The notes under the pieces: model-generated
What the model was told of the DNA's origin: nothing
The model's input: only the letters and a program-made list of their open reading frames with translations
Database searches by the model: none
Part shown: positions 9,429-19,600 of the stretch, one piece after another
Numbering within the stretch: position 1 is the stretch's first letter
Layout: every line of letters begins with the position of its first letter
Assembly (NCBI GenBank): GCA_016741995.1
Contig: JACVCO010000017.1
Span: forward strand, 1-64,000
Direction of reading: 5' to 3'
Length of the DNA: 64,000 nucleotides
DNA from: Hydrogenophaga sp.
Lineage (GTDB): Bacteria > Pseudomonadota > Gammaproteobacteria > Burkholderiales > Burkholderiaceae_C
Position numbers and translations under genes: made by a program

Positions 9429-9521
9429 GGAGTGATGACCGAGTGGCCGAAGGTGCTCCCCTGCTAAGGGAGTATGGGGTGTAGAGCCTCATCGAGGGTT
9501 CGAATCCCTCTCACTCCGCCA
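9429..9521 (+). tRNA. tRNA-Ser (anticodon GCT)
   Basis: The acceptor stem GGAGTGA (9429-9435) pairs with TCACTCC (9511-9517), followed by discriminator G and an encoded CCA. The anticodon arm is CTCCC-CTGCTAA-GGGAG with anticodon GCT at 9463-9465, reading AGC and AGU. The T arm contains GGTTCGAATCC. A long variable arm, typical of class II tRNAs, brings the length to 93 bases. A terminator follows 14 bases after the CCA. Confidence 0.97.
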
Positions 9522-9534
9522 GATGTTCGAATGC

Positions 9535-9564
9535 AAAGGCGCCCCACGGGGCGCCTTTGTTTTT
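9535..9564 (+). terminator. Rho-independent terminator after tRNA-Ser
   Basis: A perfect 11-bp stem (AAAGGCGCCCC at 9535-9545 with GGGGCGCCTTT at 9548-9558) is followed by GTTTTT. It lies just downstream of the tRNA and before the next ATG at 9581, so it should end the tRNA transcript. Confidence 0.9.
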
Positions 9565-9580
9565 GTCCACGCGAACCACC

Positions 9581-10477
9581 ATGTCCCAGAGCCTCACGCG
9601 CACCGCTTTCGCCACGCTGCTGCTGATCGCCTTCATGATGGGTGCGAACCACGTGGCCGCGCGCCTCGCGTTCGACCACGGCGTCACGGTGGCCACGGCC
9701 GTCACGTTCCGCAGCGGGGTCACGGCGCTGGTGGTGGCGGCCATCCTGCTGGTGTACCGCGTGCCGTTGCGTTTGCAGGCGAAGCACCGCAAGGCCTTGC
9801 CCGCCATCGGCTTGCTGGTGGGCATTCAAAGTTTGTGCCTGTACGCCGCGGTGGCGCGCCTGCCGGTGGCGCTGGCGCTACTGGCGTTCAACACCTATCC
9901 CTTGTGGACGGCGCTGTGGGCGCGGGTGGTCTATAGCCAGAAGCCGGCGCCGCACCTGCTCAAGGCCATGCCGCTGATGTTGCTGGGCCTGGCGCTCGCG
10001 CTCGATGTGTCGGGCGCGGCCTCGGGGCTGGGTGCGGGCGGGCACTGGGCGCGCATCGGCGTGGGCGTGGGCTTTGCGCTCGCTGCCGCGGCGAGCTTCG
10101 GCCTGGCGCTGGTGTTCACGCAGCACGAAGCGGGCGATCTCGATGGCCGCGTGCGCACCGCGAGCACCATGGGCATCGTTGCGGTCATCGCGCTGGCCGC
10201 GAGCGCCACGCAGGGCGGCCTGCACTTCCCGAACGCCATGCCCGGCTGGTGGGGTCTGCTCGGGCTCACCTTTCTCTACGGCACGGCCTTCACCATCATG
10301 TTCACGGTGCTGCCGCGCCTGGGCGTGGTGGGCAACTCGGCCATCATGAACATCGAGCCCATCTTCGCGCTGGTGCTGGCCTGGGTGTTCCTGGGCCAGT
10401 CGATCGCGGCGATCCAGGTGGCCGGTGGCCTGATCGTGGTGGCCACGGTGATGTGGCTCGGCCTGCGCAAGGGCTGA
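9581..10477 (+). CDS. EamA/DMT-family transporter
   Basis: This 298-residue inner-membrane protein has about ten hydrophobic helices arranged as two EamA repeats of roughly five helices each. The second repeat ends with the common pattern of EP(I/V)FALVLAW...LGQ near the C-terminus. DMT proteins of this type export metabolites such as amino acids; the substrate cannot be told from sequence. The ATG at 9581 comes after the terminator; an in-frame start at 9557 lies inside the terminator stem and is unlikely. It ends 18 bases from the convergent hslR gene. Confidence 0.85.
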   Translation: MSQSLTRTAFATLLLIAFMMGANHVAARLAFDHGVTVATAVTFRSGVTALVVAAILLVYRVPLRLQAKHRKALPAIGLLVGIQSLCLYAAVARLPVALALLAFNTYPLWTALWARVVYSQKPAPHLLKAMPLMLLGLALALDVSGAASGLGAGGHWARIGVGVGFALAAAASFGLALVFTQHEAGDLDGRVRTASTMGIVAVIALAASATQGGLHFPNAMPGWWGLLGLTFLYGTAFTIMFTVLPRLGVVGNSAIMNIEPIFALVLAWVFLGQSIAAIQVAGGLIVVATVMWLGLRKG

Positions 10478-10495
10478 TCGCGCCCAACCCCGCGC

Positions 10496-10921
10496 TCACC
10501 CGTTTTCGTCGTCCAGCGACGCGCTCCAGCGGTCGCCCCAGTCGTTCAGGGTGCGCCGGTCGCGCTTGGTGGGGCGGCCCATGGGCTGGCTGAGCGCGGG
10601 CTCGGGGGCCAAGCGGCGTTGCTCGGCAGTGGCCAGGCGCCGGGCCACCGACTCGGGCGTTTCCTCGTAGAGCTGCTGCGCCACAGGCGCCGGCCCGCGC
10701 ACCGCGCTCAGGCCCTTCACCACCACCGTGCGCAACTCGTTGCCCATGCGGAACTCGATGGTGTGGCCCACCTGCGGTTCGCGCGAGGCCTTGGCCAACT
10801 GGCCGTTGATGGTGACGCGGCCTTTGTCGATGGCTTCGGCGCTGAGCGCGCGGGTCTTGAAGAAGCGCGCGGCCCAGAGCCACTTGTCCAGGCGCACGCG
10901 TTCGGGTTCCTTGGGGTTCAT
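10496..10921 (-). CDS. hslR: S4-domain RNA-binding protein (Hsp15-like)
   Basis: This 141-residue protein carries an N-terminal S4 RNA-binding domain (about residues 9-70, starting RLDKWLWAARFFKTR), followed by a basic, charged tail. Hsp15 in E. coli binds free 50S subunits carrying nascent chains after heat shock and helps recycle them. Its ATG overlaps the stop of the tctE kinase gene by four bases (ATGA), so it is the last gene of a tctD-tctE-hslR transcript. That coupling is unusual for a ribosome rescue factor. Confidence 0.88.
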   Translation of the reverse strand: MNPKEPERVRLDKWLWAARFFKTRALSAEAIDKGRVTINGQLAKASREPQVGHTIEFRMGNELRTVVVKGLSAVRGPAPVAQQLYEETPESVARRLATAEQRRLAPEPALSQPMGRPTKRDRRTLNDWGDRWSASLDDENG

Positions 10922-12339
10922 GGTGTGGCGAGCGGCAGGCGCGCGGTGGCGTCGAGCCCGCGCACGCTGCCGCCTTCGAGGCGGTTGTGGAGTTCGATCT
11001 GGCCGCCGAGCGATTGCACGATCTCGCGGCAGATGGCCAGGCCCAGGCCCGAGCCCGACAGGCTGGGGCCGGCGCGGTGGTCGGTGGCGAAGGGCTGGAA
11101 CAGCCGATCGCGCAGCGCGGGTGCGATGCCCGGGCCGCTGTCGCTCACCGTGAGCGCGGCGGTGTTGGTGTCGCGGTGCAGGCTCACCTGCAGCGTGCCA
11201 CCCGGCGGGCTGTGCTTGATGGCGTTGTGCAGCAGGTTGCGCGCGAGTTCGCGCAGCGCCCATTCGTGCGCGCGCACGGGCGCTTCGCTGTCCAGGTCGA
11301 GCGCGAAGTCGAGGTTGCGATCGGCGATCAGCGCGGAGAGATCGAGCGCCACGGCACGCACCACCGCGGCCCAGTCGATCACCGGCACGTCCAGGTCCTG
11401 GCGCAGTTGTTCCACCTTGGCCAGCGCCAGCATCTGGTTGGCGAGTTCGGTGGCGCGGTCCACCGTCTGGGCGATCTCGTCGAGCGCCTGGCGCGGCTCC
11501 ACGTCGCCACGGCGCGCGGATTGCAGCTGCGTCTTGAGCACCGCGAGCGGCGTGCGCAACTGGTGCGAGGTGTCGCGCACGAAGCGCTTCTGGTGGTCGA
11601 GCAGTTGCGACAGGCGCTGCATGTGCTGGTTGGTGGCGTCCAGCAGTGGCAGCAGTTCGCGCGGCGCCTGCTCGGTGGACAGCGGCGACAGATCGTTCTG
11701 CTGGCGCGAGCCGAGCGCGTGGCTGAGTTCGCGCACCGGGCGCGTGGCGCGTTGCACCACCAGCACGACGACGAGCGCGATCACCGCCAGCAGCGCGGCC
11801 TGGCGCCACAGCGTGTCGATCAGGATCTGGCGCGCCAGAGTCTCGCGCAGCTCCAGCGTTTCGGCCACCTGAATGGTGGCGATGCCCTGGCCCTGTACGC
11901 CCGCCACGGGCTGCAGCAGCACGGCCATGCGCACCGGCACGCCGCGGTACTGGTCGTCGTAGAAGCTCACCAGCGCGGCGTAGATGTTGTCTGACGGCGC
12001 GTTGCGCCGCGGCGCCGGCATGTCGTCGAAGCCCGAGACCATCTCGCCCTTGAAGCCGCTCACGCGGTAGAAGAGGCGGCTGCGGTTGTCGGCCTCGAAC
12101 GCCTCCAGCGCGGAGTAGAGCAAGGTGGCCTGCACGCGGGCCTCGTCGCCGGTGCCGCTCACGTGCAACTGCTCGCCGAGCGATTTCGCGGTGGCCAGCA
12201 GGGTGCGGTCGTACGCGGTGTCGGCGGCGGCCAGGGCCTGGCGGTACAGCACCACGGTGTTGAACACCACGTAGCCGAACACCGGCAACAGAATGCCCAA
12301 CAGCAGCGTGCGGCGCAGCGACAGGGCGCGCGATGTCAC
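10918..12339 (-). CDS. tctE: Sensor histidine kinase, TctE-like
   Basis: This 473-residue inner-membrane kinase has TM1 at about 11-33, a periplasmic sensing domain at about 35-178, TM2 at about 180-197, a HAMP-like linker, the phosphorylated His at 259 in the box DTSHQLRTPL, and a C-terminal HATPase domain with DSGPGI and GSGLGLAI. It should phosphorylate the upstream regulator. The start is a GTG that overlaps the regulator stop by four bases (GTGA). Its place opposite tctCBA supports a role in sensing tricarboxylates such as citrate; the ligand is inferred. Confidence 0.9.
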   Translation of the reverse strand: MTSRALSLRRTLLLGILLPVFGYVVFNTVVLYRQALAAADTAYDRTLLATAKSLGEQLHVSGTGDEARVQATLLYSALEAFEADNRSRLFYRVSGFKGEMVSGFDDMPAPRRNAPSDNIYAALVSFYDDQYRGVPVRMAVLLQPVAGVQGQGIATIQVAETLELRETLARQILIDTLWRQAALLAVIALVVVLVVQRATRPVRELSHALGSRQQNDLSPLSTEQAPRELLPLLDATNQHMQRLSQLLDHQKRFVRDTSHQLRTPLAVLKTQLQSARRGDVEPRQALDEIAQTVDRATELANQMLALAKVEQLRQDLDVPVIDWAAVVRAVALDLSALIADRNLDFALDLDSEAPVRAHEWALRELARNLLHNAIKHSPPGGTLQVSLHRDTNTAALTVSDSGPGIAPALRDRLFQPFATDHRAGPSLSGSGLGLAICREIVQSLGGQIELHNRLEGGSVRGLDATARLPLATP

Positions 12340-13007
12340 GGTGTGGCCTTGATGAGGTAGCCCAGGCCGCGCAGCGTGACGAGCTGCGCCCCGGTGGGCG
12401 CGATCTTCTTGCGCAGCCGGTAGGCCACCACCTCGATCGCTTCGGGCTGCACCTCGGTTTCGCCCGGGAACACGAGCTCGAACAGGCGCTCCTTCGCGAT
12501 CGCGTGCCCGGGCCGCGCGAGCACGGCGCGCAGCAGCGCCAGTTCGCGGGGCGCCAGCTCCAGCGGCTGGCCCTGGTGGTACACCGCGCCGCTGTCGGCA
12601 TCGACCGTCATGCCGCACCACGCGGTCGAGCCGGGGGCCTCGGCCCCCGAGGCGCGGCGCACCAGCGCGCGCACGCGGGCTTCGAGTTCGTCGAGGTCGA
12701 AGGGCTTGGGCAGGTAGTCGTCGGCGCCGGTGTTCAGGCCCAGGATGCGGTCGCCCACGGTGCCGCGCGCGGTGAGGATGATCACCGGCGTGCGCAGGCC
12801 GGCGGCGCGGGCCTGGGCCAGCACCTCCAGGCCGTCCTGGCCGGGCAGCGAGAGGTCGAGCAGCACGGCGTCGGGCTGGCTCTGGCGCCACACGGCCAGG
12901 GCACGCAATCCGTCGTCGCAACTCACCACCTGCAGGCCGCGCCGCTCGAACGAACGGCTCAGCGTCGCCTGCATGGCGGGGTTGTCCTCGATCAGCAGCA
13001 GCTTCAT
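12336..13007 (-). CDS. tctD: Response regulator, TctD-like (OmpR family)
   Basis: This 223-residue regulator has a receiver domain (residues 1-115) with the phospho-acceptor Asp51 and Lys101, and a winged-helix DNA-binding domain (about 125-220) with the RGLGYLI ending typical of OmpR-type proteins. It is coupled to tctE by a GTGA overlap. It is divergent from tctC, with 119 bases between the two starts, so it probably binds there to activate tctCBA. I took the ATG at 13007 because the receiver fold begins there; the frame is open upstream. Confidence 0.92.
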   Translation of the reverse strand: MKLLLIEDNPAMQATLSRSFERRGLQVVSCDDGLRALAVWRQSQPDAVLLDLSLPGQDGLEVLAQARAAGLRTPVIILTARGTVGDRILGLNTGADDYLPKPFDLDELEARVRALVRRASGAEAPGSTAWCGMTVDADSGAVYHQGQPLELAPRELALLRAVLARPGHAIAKERLFELVFPGETEVQPEAIEVVAYRLRKKIAPTGAQLVTLRGLGYLIKATP

Positions 13008-13126
13008 CCGTTGCGGATTATCGGGAGGTGAGCGGATCAGGGTTTCCACGGGGTGACCGGACAGCCAACTGACAGGGCCGCGGCGCAAGATGCCTGGCGT
13101 CGATTCCCCCATCCAGGAGACAAGCC

Positions 13127-14086
13127 ATGCGTCGCGACACCTTCCTCAAATCCCTGGCCGCACTGGCCGCGGCCGGCGCCCTGCCCAACGCGGCCTGGGC
13201 CAGCGCCAACATCAAGATGATGATTCCCGCCAACCCCGGTGGCGGTTGGGACGGCACCGGCCGCGCGCTCGGCGAAGCGCTGCGCGACGCGGGTGTGGCG
13301 TCGTCGGTGACCTTCGAGAACAAGGGCGGCGCGGCCGGCGCCATCGGCCTGGCGCAGTTCTTCAACGCCAGCAAGGGCGACCCGAACGCGCTGATGGTGA
13401 TGGGCGCCGTGATGCTCGGCGGCATCATCACCGGCAAGCCGCCGGTGTCGATCACGCAGGTCACGCCGGTGGCGCGCCTGACCACCGAATACAACGTGTT
13501 CGTGCTGCCCGCCGAATCGCCGCTCAAGACCATGAAGGACGTGGTCGAGCAGCTCAAGAAAGACCCGGGCAGCGTGAAGTGGGGCGGCGGTTCGCGCGGC
13601 GCCACCGAGCACATCGCGGCGGCGCAGATCGCGCAGGCCGTGGGCGTGCCGGCTGCGAAGATCAACTACGTGCCGTTCCGCGGCGGCGGTGAAGCGGTGG
13701 CCGCCATCCTGGGTGGCAACGTCACCGTGGGCGGCAGCGGCTACAGCGAATTCCAGCCCTACATCGAGAGCGGCAAGATGCGCGCGATCGCCGTCACCTC
13801 GGGCAAGCGGCTCGACGGCATCAACGTGCCCACGCTGAAGGAGCAGGGCATCGACGTGGAGATCGGCAACTGGCGCGGTGTGTACGGCGCGGCCGGCATC
13901 ACCCCCGCCCAGCGCGACGCGCTGGCGGCCATGATCGTGAAGGCCACGCAGAGCAAGGCCTGGGCCGAGGCGGTGAAGAAGAACAACTGGACGCCCGCGC
14001 TGCTCACCGGCAAGGCCTTCGAGGAATTCGTGGACCGCGACTTCTCGTCGCTGCGCGCGACCATGGTGCGCGCCGGCATGGTCTGA
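13127..14086 (+). CDS. tctC: Tripartite tricarboxylate transporter substrate-binding protein
   Basis: This 319-residue periplasmic binding protein of the Bug/TctC family captures a carboxylate (citrate-like) and delivers it to TctAB. The N-terminus has two arginines, a hydrophobic stretch and an AWA cleavage site near residue 25; it resembles a Tat signal but does not match the motif exactly. The family stretch NPGGGWDGTGRA and the later GGG region for the carboxylate are visible. AGGAGA at 13115-13120 lies six bases before the ATG. It heads the tctC-tctB-tctA operon. Confidence 0.92.
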   Translation: MRRDTFLKSLAALAAAGALPNAAWASANIKMMIPANPGGGWDGTGRALGEALRDAGVASSVTFENKGGAAGAIGLAQFFNASKGDPNALMVMGAVMLGGIITGKPPVSITQVTPVARLTTEYNVFVLPAESPLKTMKDVVEQLKKDPGSVKWGGGSRGATEHIAAAQIAQAVGVPAAKINYVPFRGGGEAVAAILGGNVTVGGSGYSEFQPYIESGKMRAIAVTSGKRLDGINVPTLKEQGIDVEIGNWRGVYGAAGITPAQRDALAAMIVKATQSKAWAEAVKKNNWTPALLTGKAFEEFVDRDFSSLRATMVRAGMV

Positions 14087-14098
14087 CGAAAGCCCGCG

Positions 14099-14620
14099 AT
14101 GATCGAGATGCACGAACCGGCACCGTCGCGCACGGGCCAGGTGGCCATCGGCCTGGGCGCACTCGGCGTGGCCGCGGTGCTGGCCGTGGGCGCCTGGCAG
14201 ATCCCCTCCAACGCCGGCTATGCGGGCGTGGGCCCCGACTTCCTGCCCTGGGTGATGTGCGCGGCCATGGCCATCTGCGGCACGCTGCTCGTGTGGCAGG
14301 CGTTCAACGGCGGCTGGCGCGACGTGGAGACGCCCTCGGGCGCCGCCCACGGCGACTGGCATGCCCTGGCCTGGGTGGCCGCGGGCGTGCTCGCCAACGC
14401 CTCGCTCATCACCACCATCGGCTTCGTGTTGAGCTGCACGCTGTGCTACGTGCTCGCGGTGCGCGGGCTGCGGTTGAGCGAAGGGCGCGCGGGGGGCGGC
14501 CCTCGAACCACGTTCGTTGATGTGGTCACCGGCGTGCTGATCGCAGCGCCGGTCTACTGGGTCTTCACGAAATTGCTGGCGGTCAATCTGCCCGGCATCA
14601 GCGCCAGCGGTTGGATCTGA
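14099..14620 (+). CDS. tctB: Tripartite tricarboxylate transporter small membrane subunit TctB
   Basis: This 173-residue protein has about four hydrophobic helices, as usual for the poorly conserved small TctB subunit that pairs with TctA. It starts 12 bases after tctC and ends one base before the tctA ATG. Family assignment rests on the size, topology and the position between tctC and tctA. Confidence 0.88.
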   Translation: MIEMHEPAPSRTGQVAIGLGALGVAAVLAVGAWQIPSNAGYAGVGPDFLPWVMCAAMAICGTLLVWQAFNGGWRDVETPSGAAHGDWHALAWVAAGVLANASLITTIGFVLSCTLCYVLAVRGLRLSEGRAGGGPRTTFVDVVTGVLIAAPVYWVFTKLLAVNLPGISASGWI

Positions 14621-14621
14621 C

Positions 14622-16112
14622 ATGGGCGACATCCTCACGCAACTCATGGGTGGTTTTGCCACCGCCGCCACGCCCATTAACCTGCTGTGGGCGCTGGCGG
14701 GCTGCGCGCTCGGCACGGCCATCGGCGTGCTGCCGGGCCTGGGCCCGGCCGTCACGGTGGCCATGCTGCTGCCCATCACCGGCCAGGTGGAGCCCACCGC
14801 GTCGATGATCTTCTTCGCCGGCATCTACTACGGCGCCATGTACGGTGGCTCCACCACGTCGATCCTGCTCAACACCCCGGGCGAGACCGGCACCATGGTG
14901 ACCGCGCTCGAAGGCTTCAAGATGGCGCGCAACGGCCGCGCAGGCGCCGCACTGGCCACCGCGGCCATCGGCTCCTTCGTGGCCGGCACCATCGGCACGG
15001 TGCTCGTCACGTTGTTCGCGCCCTTCCTGGCCGAATTCGCCGTGCGCCTGGGCCCGCCCGAGTACTTCTGCCTCATGCTGCTGGCCTTCACCACGGTGAG
15101 CGCGGTGCTCGGCAAGAGCGCGCTGCGCGGCATCACCGCGCTGTTCCTGGGTCTGTCGCTCGGGCTCGTGGGTATCGACCAGATCACCGCGCAGGTGCGC
15201 TTCACCGCGGGCATCCTGGAGTTCATGGACGGTGTGGAGGTGGTGCTGGTGGCCGTGGGCCTGTTCGCGGTAACGGAGGCGCTCTATAACGCGCTGTACG
15301 AAGGCCGCGCGCAGACCACCTTGAACCGCATGACCAAGGTGCACATGACGCGCTCGGAGTGGCGCCGCTCGTGGCCAGCGTGGTTGCGCGGCACCGCCAT
15401 CGGCTTTCCCTTCGGCACCATCCCCGCGGGCGGTGCAGAGATTCCCACCTTCCTGAGCTACGCCACCGAGCGCAAGCTCGCCAGCGCCGAGGTGAAGGAG
15501 AGCTTCGGCACCACGGGCGCCATCGAAGGCGTGGCCGGCCCCGAGGCCGCGAACAACGCGTCCGTCACGGGCACGCTGGTGCCGCTGCTCACGCTGGGCA
15601 TTCCCACCACCGTCACCGCGGCCATCCTGCTCTCTGCGCTGCAGAACTACGGCATCAACGCCGGCCCGCAGCTGTTCCAGACGTCGTCGACCCTGGTGTG
15701 GGCGCTGATTGCGTCGCTCTACATCGGCAACGTGATGCTGCTGGTGCTGAACCTGCCCATGGTGGGCCTGTGGGTGCAGTTGCTCAAGATCCCGCGGCCG
15801 CAGTTGTACGCAGGCATCCTGATCTTCGCGACCGTGGGTGTGTACGGCATGCGCCAGAGCGCGTTCGACCTGTTCCTCATGCTCGGCATCGGCCTGCTCG
15901 GCGTGCTCATGCGCCGCTTCGATTTCCCCGCCGCCCCGGTGATCGTGGGGCTCATCCTCGGGCCGCTGGCCGAAGCGCAGATGCGCAACGCACTGTCCAT
16001 CGGCGAAGGCAACTGGATGGTGTTCGTGCAGCGGCCGATGTCGCTCACCTTGCTGATCGTGGTGGTGCTGGTGCTGGTGGTGCCGCGGTTGCTGGCGTTG
16101 CGGCGGCGCTGA
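14622..16112 (+). CDS. tctA: Tripartite tricarboxylate transporter large permease TctA
   Basis: This 496-residue permease has about 10-12 membrane helices and should carry the sodium- or proton-driven transport step. Conserved TctA phrases are present: GVLPGLGPA near the N-terminus, [15 protein letters not shown] near residue 75, and a second GxPxG-type motif ([10 protein letters not shown]) in the repeat half. It completes the operon with tctC and tctB. A long intergenic region with a repeat element follows. Confidence 0.94.
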   Translation: MGDILTQLMGGFATAATPINLLWALAGCALGTAIGVLPGLGPAVTVAMLLPITGQVEPTASMIFFAGIYYGAMYGGSTTSILLNTPGETGTMVTALEGFKMARNGRAGAALATAAIGSFVAGTIGTVLVTLFAPFLAEFAVRLGPPEYFCLMLLAFTTVSAVLGKSALRGITALFLGLSLGLVGIDQITAQVRFTAGILEFMDGVEVVLVAVGLFAVTEALYNALYEGRAQTTLNRMTKVHMTRSEWRRSWPAWLRGTAIGFPFGTIPAGGAEIPTFLSYATERKLASAEVKESFGTTGAIEGVAGPEAANNASVTGTLVPLLTLGIPTTVTAAILLSALQNYGINAGPQLFQTSSTLVWALIASLYIGNVMLLVLNLPMVGLWVQLLKIPRPQLYAGILIFATVGVYGMRQSAFDLFLMLGIGLLGVLMRRFDFPAAPVIVGLILGPLAEAQMRNALSIGEGNWMVFVQRPMSLTLLIVVVLVLVVPRLLALRRR

Positions 16113-16141
16113 GGTTTATTGCCCGCCTGCTTGGTTGGCGG

Positions 16142-16378
16142 CCAAGGGCTTGGGCCATGGGCTGGTGGGATTCACTGCGCTGCCCCTTGCTGCGCAAGGG
16201 GTTCGCTGCGGTGCTCGGGTGACGGGCCGTGCGGCGTAACTCGCTGCATGCGCTGCGCGCATTCCGCTCGAACAGACGCCGCGAGTCAGTTCACTAAGCG
16301 CGCTGCGCGCGCCGGCCCGCCACCCTGCGCTCCTCGCCAGCGCACAGGCGCCCCCCAGCCCATGGCCCAAGCCCTCGG
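16142..16378. repeat. Roughly 237-bp element bounded by 24-bp inverted repeats
   Basis: The left arm (16142-16165) contains GGGCTTGGGCCATGGGCTGG. The right arm (16355-16378) is its reverse complement with one mismatch over 24 bases. Between them the sequence is dense in short GC-rich repeats. This layout resembles a MITE or a REP/BIME-type intergenic repeat, and from memory similar segments occur in Comamonadaceae intergenic DNA. There is no transposase frame inside. Confidence 0.65.
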
Positions 16379-16464
16379 CGGGGGGGAGGTGCACAGCCTG
16401 GGCTCAACCGAAATAAAACGAACGGGACGCTTGAAACTCGGATAGCGGGCTTACGGGCAGCTCA

Positions 16465-16497
16465 ATGCGTGACGCAAACGAGACACTCGTTACGCAT
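16465..16497. repeat. Inverted repeat upstream of the NTPase gene
   Basis: ATGCGTGACG (16465-16474) and CGTTACGCAT (16488-16497) form a 10-bp stem with one G-T pair and a 13-base loop. A second small palindrome, GGCAAGTTGCC, lies at 16529-16539. Either could be an operator or an RNA structure controlling the gene that starts at 16604. Neither has a T-run, so termination is unlikely. Confidence 0.4.
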
Positions 16498-16594
16498 GGA
16501 TGGCGGCTGGGGGAGTGGTGGCACAGTTGGCAAGTTGCCTGTACGACCCGGTTCTCAGGGTCGGTGCGACGAAAATCTGAACTACCGGAAAGGC

Positions 16595-16600
16595 AGGGAG
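16595..16600 (+). promoter_or_regulatory. Ribosome binding site of the NTPase gene
   Basis: AGGGAG ends three bases before ATG at 16604. It decides the start, because the reading frame stays open back to 16469 and the upstream part has no such signal. Confidence 0.6.
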
Positions 16601-16603
16601 GCT

Positions 16604-19600
16604 ATGTCGGGGCACGATGCGAAGCAGCACTCGTATGAGGTGAAAGCAGGGACGGCATCGTCTGCGTGGATGGTCCGGATTCTGCTGAGTTCGGCACTGG
16701 CTCTTGCCCCTTCGGCGCTGACGGTCGCAGCGCTGAATTTGCTGCTGGGTGGGAACTGGCGAGAGCCGGTCGTCGAGACCCTGCTGAACACGCATCTGCC
16801 ATGGCTTACTGCGGCTGGCAGTTGGATCAAGGCCCGCGGTGAATGGGCTCCGAACGTTCTCGTCTGGGCAGCCTGGACCCTCACGATTTTCCAGTTCTGG
16901 TCCGAGCGCGTGGTGTTCTTCGCTGTGAGTTCTCAGCGGTTCGATGCCATGAAGTCGGTGTCCGACTTGGCGTGGGCCCCGGGCATTATTTCTTGGGTCG
17001 AAGCGCCGACTGACGCATCCGCGCAGTCTTTCGACCCGCAGGATGGCTGGCAACGGCAGCGCCGCGCCCTGGAAGCGCTGCGCTTGTGGATCGACACGGG
17101 TGCCGCCGATGGCTATTGGGGTCATGTGTGGCCTCGCAAGCCTGCGCCACATCGCACGACAGACTGGCAACCACTTTCCTTTGCGCTCCTCACCGGAGCC
17201 AACGGCGTGGGCAAGTCCTCCATGGCGTTGCACTTCTCGAAGCAGATTTCCTGGGGTACTGACCTTAGTGATTCGACCGTACCGCGCAAGATGGCGTGGC
17301 ATGACTGGCTGAGCGCCTGGTCCCGAACAGTGTTGCCGTGGCGCCGTCGCCGGGCAGGCGATCCGTGGGATGTCGGGGTTTTAGTACCACACGACCAAGC
17401 GATGGTCGAGGCGTTGCGCCACTGGGAGCCCCGCCGGCCGACGTTGCTGCTGATCGACGAACCCAGCAGTGCTGCCACCGAGTGTTTGAAGATTCTCGAA
17501 GCGCGGCGTCATGTTTTCTGGCACCCGGTGCGGGTGTTGCTGCTGGATCAATCGCTTCCGCTGGCGCTCGATCCGTACATCGATAGTTCGGCCCTGACAT
17601 CCCCTGCGGTGGTACTGACCCACGGTGGTGCCCTAGATCTTGGTGAACTGAAATTCGACGCGGCAGCCGTTCGGTCGATGTGGAATGCGCTGTGCGGGCA
17701 TGGCAGCGAGCGGCCAGAAGACTCGGCTACCGCGCGAAAGCTGTGGGCATCCGATGAGGTTGACTTAGCGGTTGCCGTCTCGCAGGGTAATCCTTTGCAG
17801 GTGGCGCTGCTGCTCGATCAACTTCGGCGCACGCCGCTATCGCTCGAGCAATGGGTTGCGAAGGCGTGCCACATTGCTAGGGCGCCATCGTCAGTGGCCC
17901 TCTTGGAGCTGGAGCACAAAGAGGTTAGGCATCGGCTCGTGGCCGACCGAGCCCGGGATCTGGTGGATACCCATCTGGGCACGATGCAGCGCTTGGACCC
18001 GAGCTTGCCCGCGATGCTGATGCCTGCATTGGTGGCAGCAACCGTCACAGCCGGGCTGCGCCTTGACGACGAAACTGCGGCCCGTGTTGATGCCCGTGCG
18101 CTGAACGAGTTGTTCCCTAGCCGCAGAAGGGTTGCTGACCCGGTCTGGGTTCCGCCGGTGCGGCCAACGATCGTCGCGCGTGCTTTCCTGGCTGACTGGA
18201 TCGGGCGTGTCGCGGCCCCGCAGGCGCGAGCGCTCGAAGTTGCCCGTCTGGCATGGCGCCTGGAACCCGAAGGCGCCTTGCGCGGGATGCACGATCGCAG
18301 TGTGTTGCCCGATGACCTGCAGGCAGCCATGCGAGAGGTCCGAAGGACCCGGACTGATCAGCGGCTTTCCTTGCCTTTGGCACAGAGCGATTGCATCGCC
18401 GTGCTGTGTGACCGTGCTTCGACGGATGACGCAGTCGAGAGTGTGCGGGCGCTCAATCTCGACGACAGGGAGCAACTGCTCCGATGGCTGCGCCGCCGGA
18501 TGGAAGACCGTGACCGACGAGTTCCCGAACCCCTGGGTGCTGTGTTGCTGGCTCTGAGGTTCGTCGCCTGGACATTGTCCATGCCGCTGGTGGAGGACAA
18601 AGAGGGCGCGCTCGCATGGGGATTGGCGCAAGTGGTTCGCTGGGCACCGGCGATGGGCACGATCCAGTTTCCCTTTGCGCGGGAGCGCGAATTGGCCGAC
18701 GCATTGGATGCATTTTTACTGGCCACATTGCCGTATTGGGGCGACGGCCGGCCGCAGGAATTGGACTCATGGCGAAGGCAGATGAGGGGTGTTGGTGGCC
18801 ATCCTGCTCTGCGAGCCTGCCGCAGGCTGATCCGGGAGTCTCGACGCGTCGAGTCAGCAAGCCCGGAAGCGGGTGAGCCGGCAACCGCTACAACCATCGC
18901 ATCGCACTGGCGCTTGACAACAGCATTTGCCGCTTTGCGGGCGGGGCAGCGTGGGCTCGAAGTGGCCTCTCAGCTCGCGAACCGAGTCGAGTGTTTAGCC
19001 ACGTTGCGACCCGAATTCGCGGAACATGCAGATCTGCAAAAGGAGCGCGCCAGGACTTGGGGCTACGTGATCTATGCGGCCGCTCGACTGGGTGGCGAGC
19101 GGGCGCTGGAGGAGTCGCGGTTACTGGCCGAGCGCGTGGACGCGATCGCCACGTCGCAGCCCGAGTTCGCGGCGCATGCCGGGCTGCAAAAGGAGCGTGC
19201 TGAGGCGTGGGGCTACGTGACCTACGCGGCCAGCCAATTGGGTGGAGAGCGGGCGCTCAAGGAGTCACGGTCGCTGGCCGACCGGGTGGAAACGATCGCC
19301 ACGTTGCAGTCGGAGTTCGCGGCGCACACCGGGCTGCAAGAAGAGCATGCCACGGCGTGGCGCTTCGTAACCTACGCGGCCAGCGAACTGGGTGGCGAAC
19401 GGGCGCTCAAGGAGTCACGGTCGCTGGCCGAGCGGGTGGACGCGATCGCCACGTCGCAGCCGGAGTTCGCGGCGCATGCCGGGCTGCAAAAGGAGCGTAC
19501 TGAGGCGTGGCGCTGCGTGACCTACGCGGCCAGCGAACTGGGTGGCGATCAGGCGCTGGAGAAGTCACGGTCGCTGGCCGAGCGGGTGGACGCGATTGCC

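Larger units (their letters stand above)
16113..16603. other. 491-base non-coding region between tctA and the NTPase gene
   Basis: No convincing gene is seen here. The left half is a repeat element with terminal inverted repeats (16142-16378). The right half (about 16400-16603) is less GC-rich and holds a hairpin at 16465-16497, a short palindrome at 16529-16539 and the ribosome binding site of the NTPase gene. Small frames on either strand lie inside the repeat element and have no codon bias or start signal that would support them. Confidence 0.7.

Noticed and set aside
16116-16394. 92-codon minus-strand frame within the intergenic repeat
   Set aside because: It coincides with the inverted-repeat element and has no ribosome binding site or recognisable sequence.
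16519-16534. Sigma-54 promoter before the NTPase gene
   Set aside because: TGGCAC is present, but no GC occurs at the required ten-base spacing from GG.
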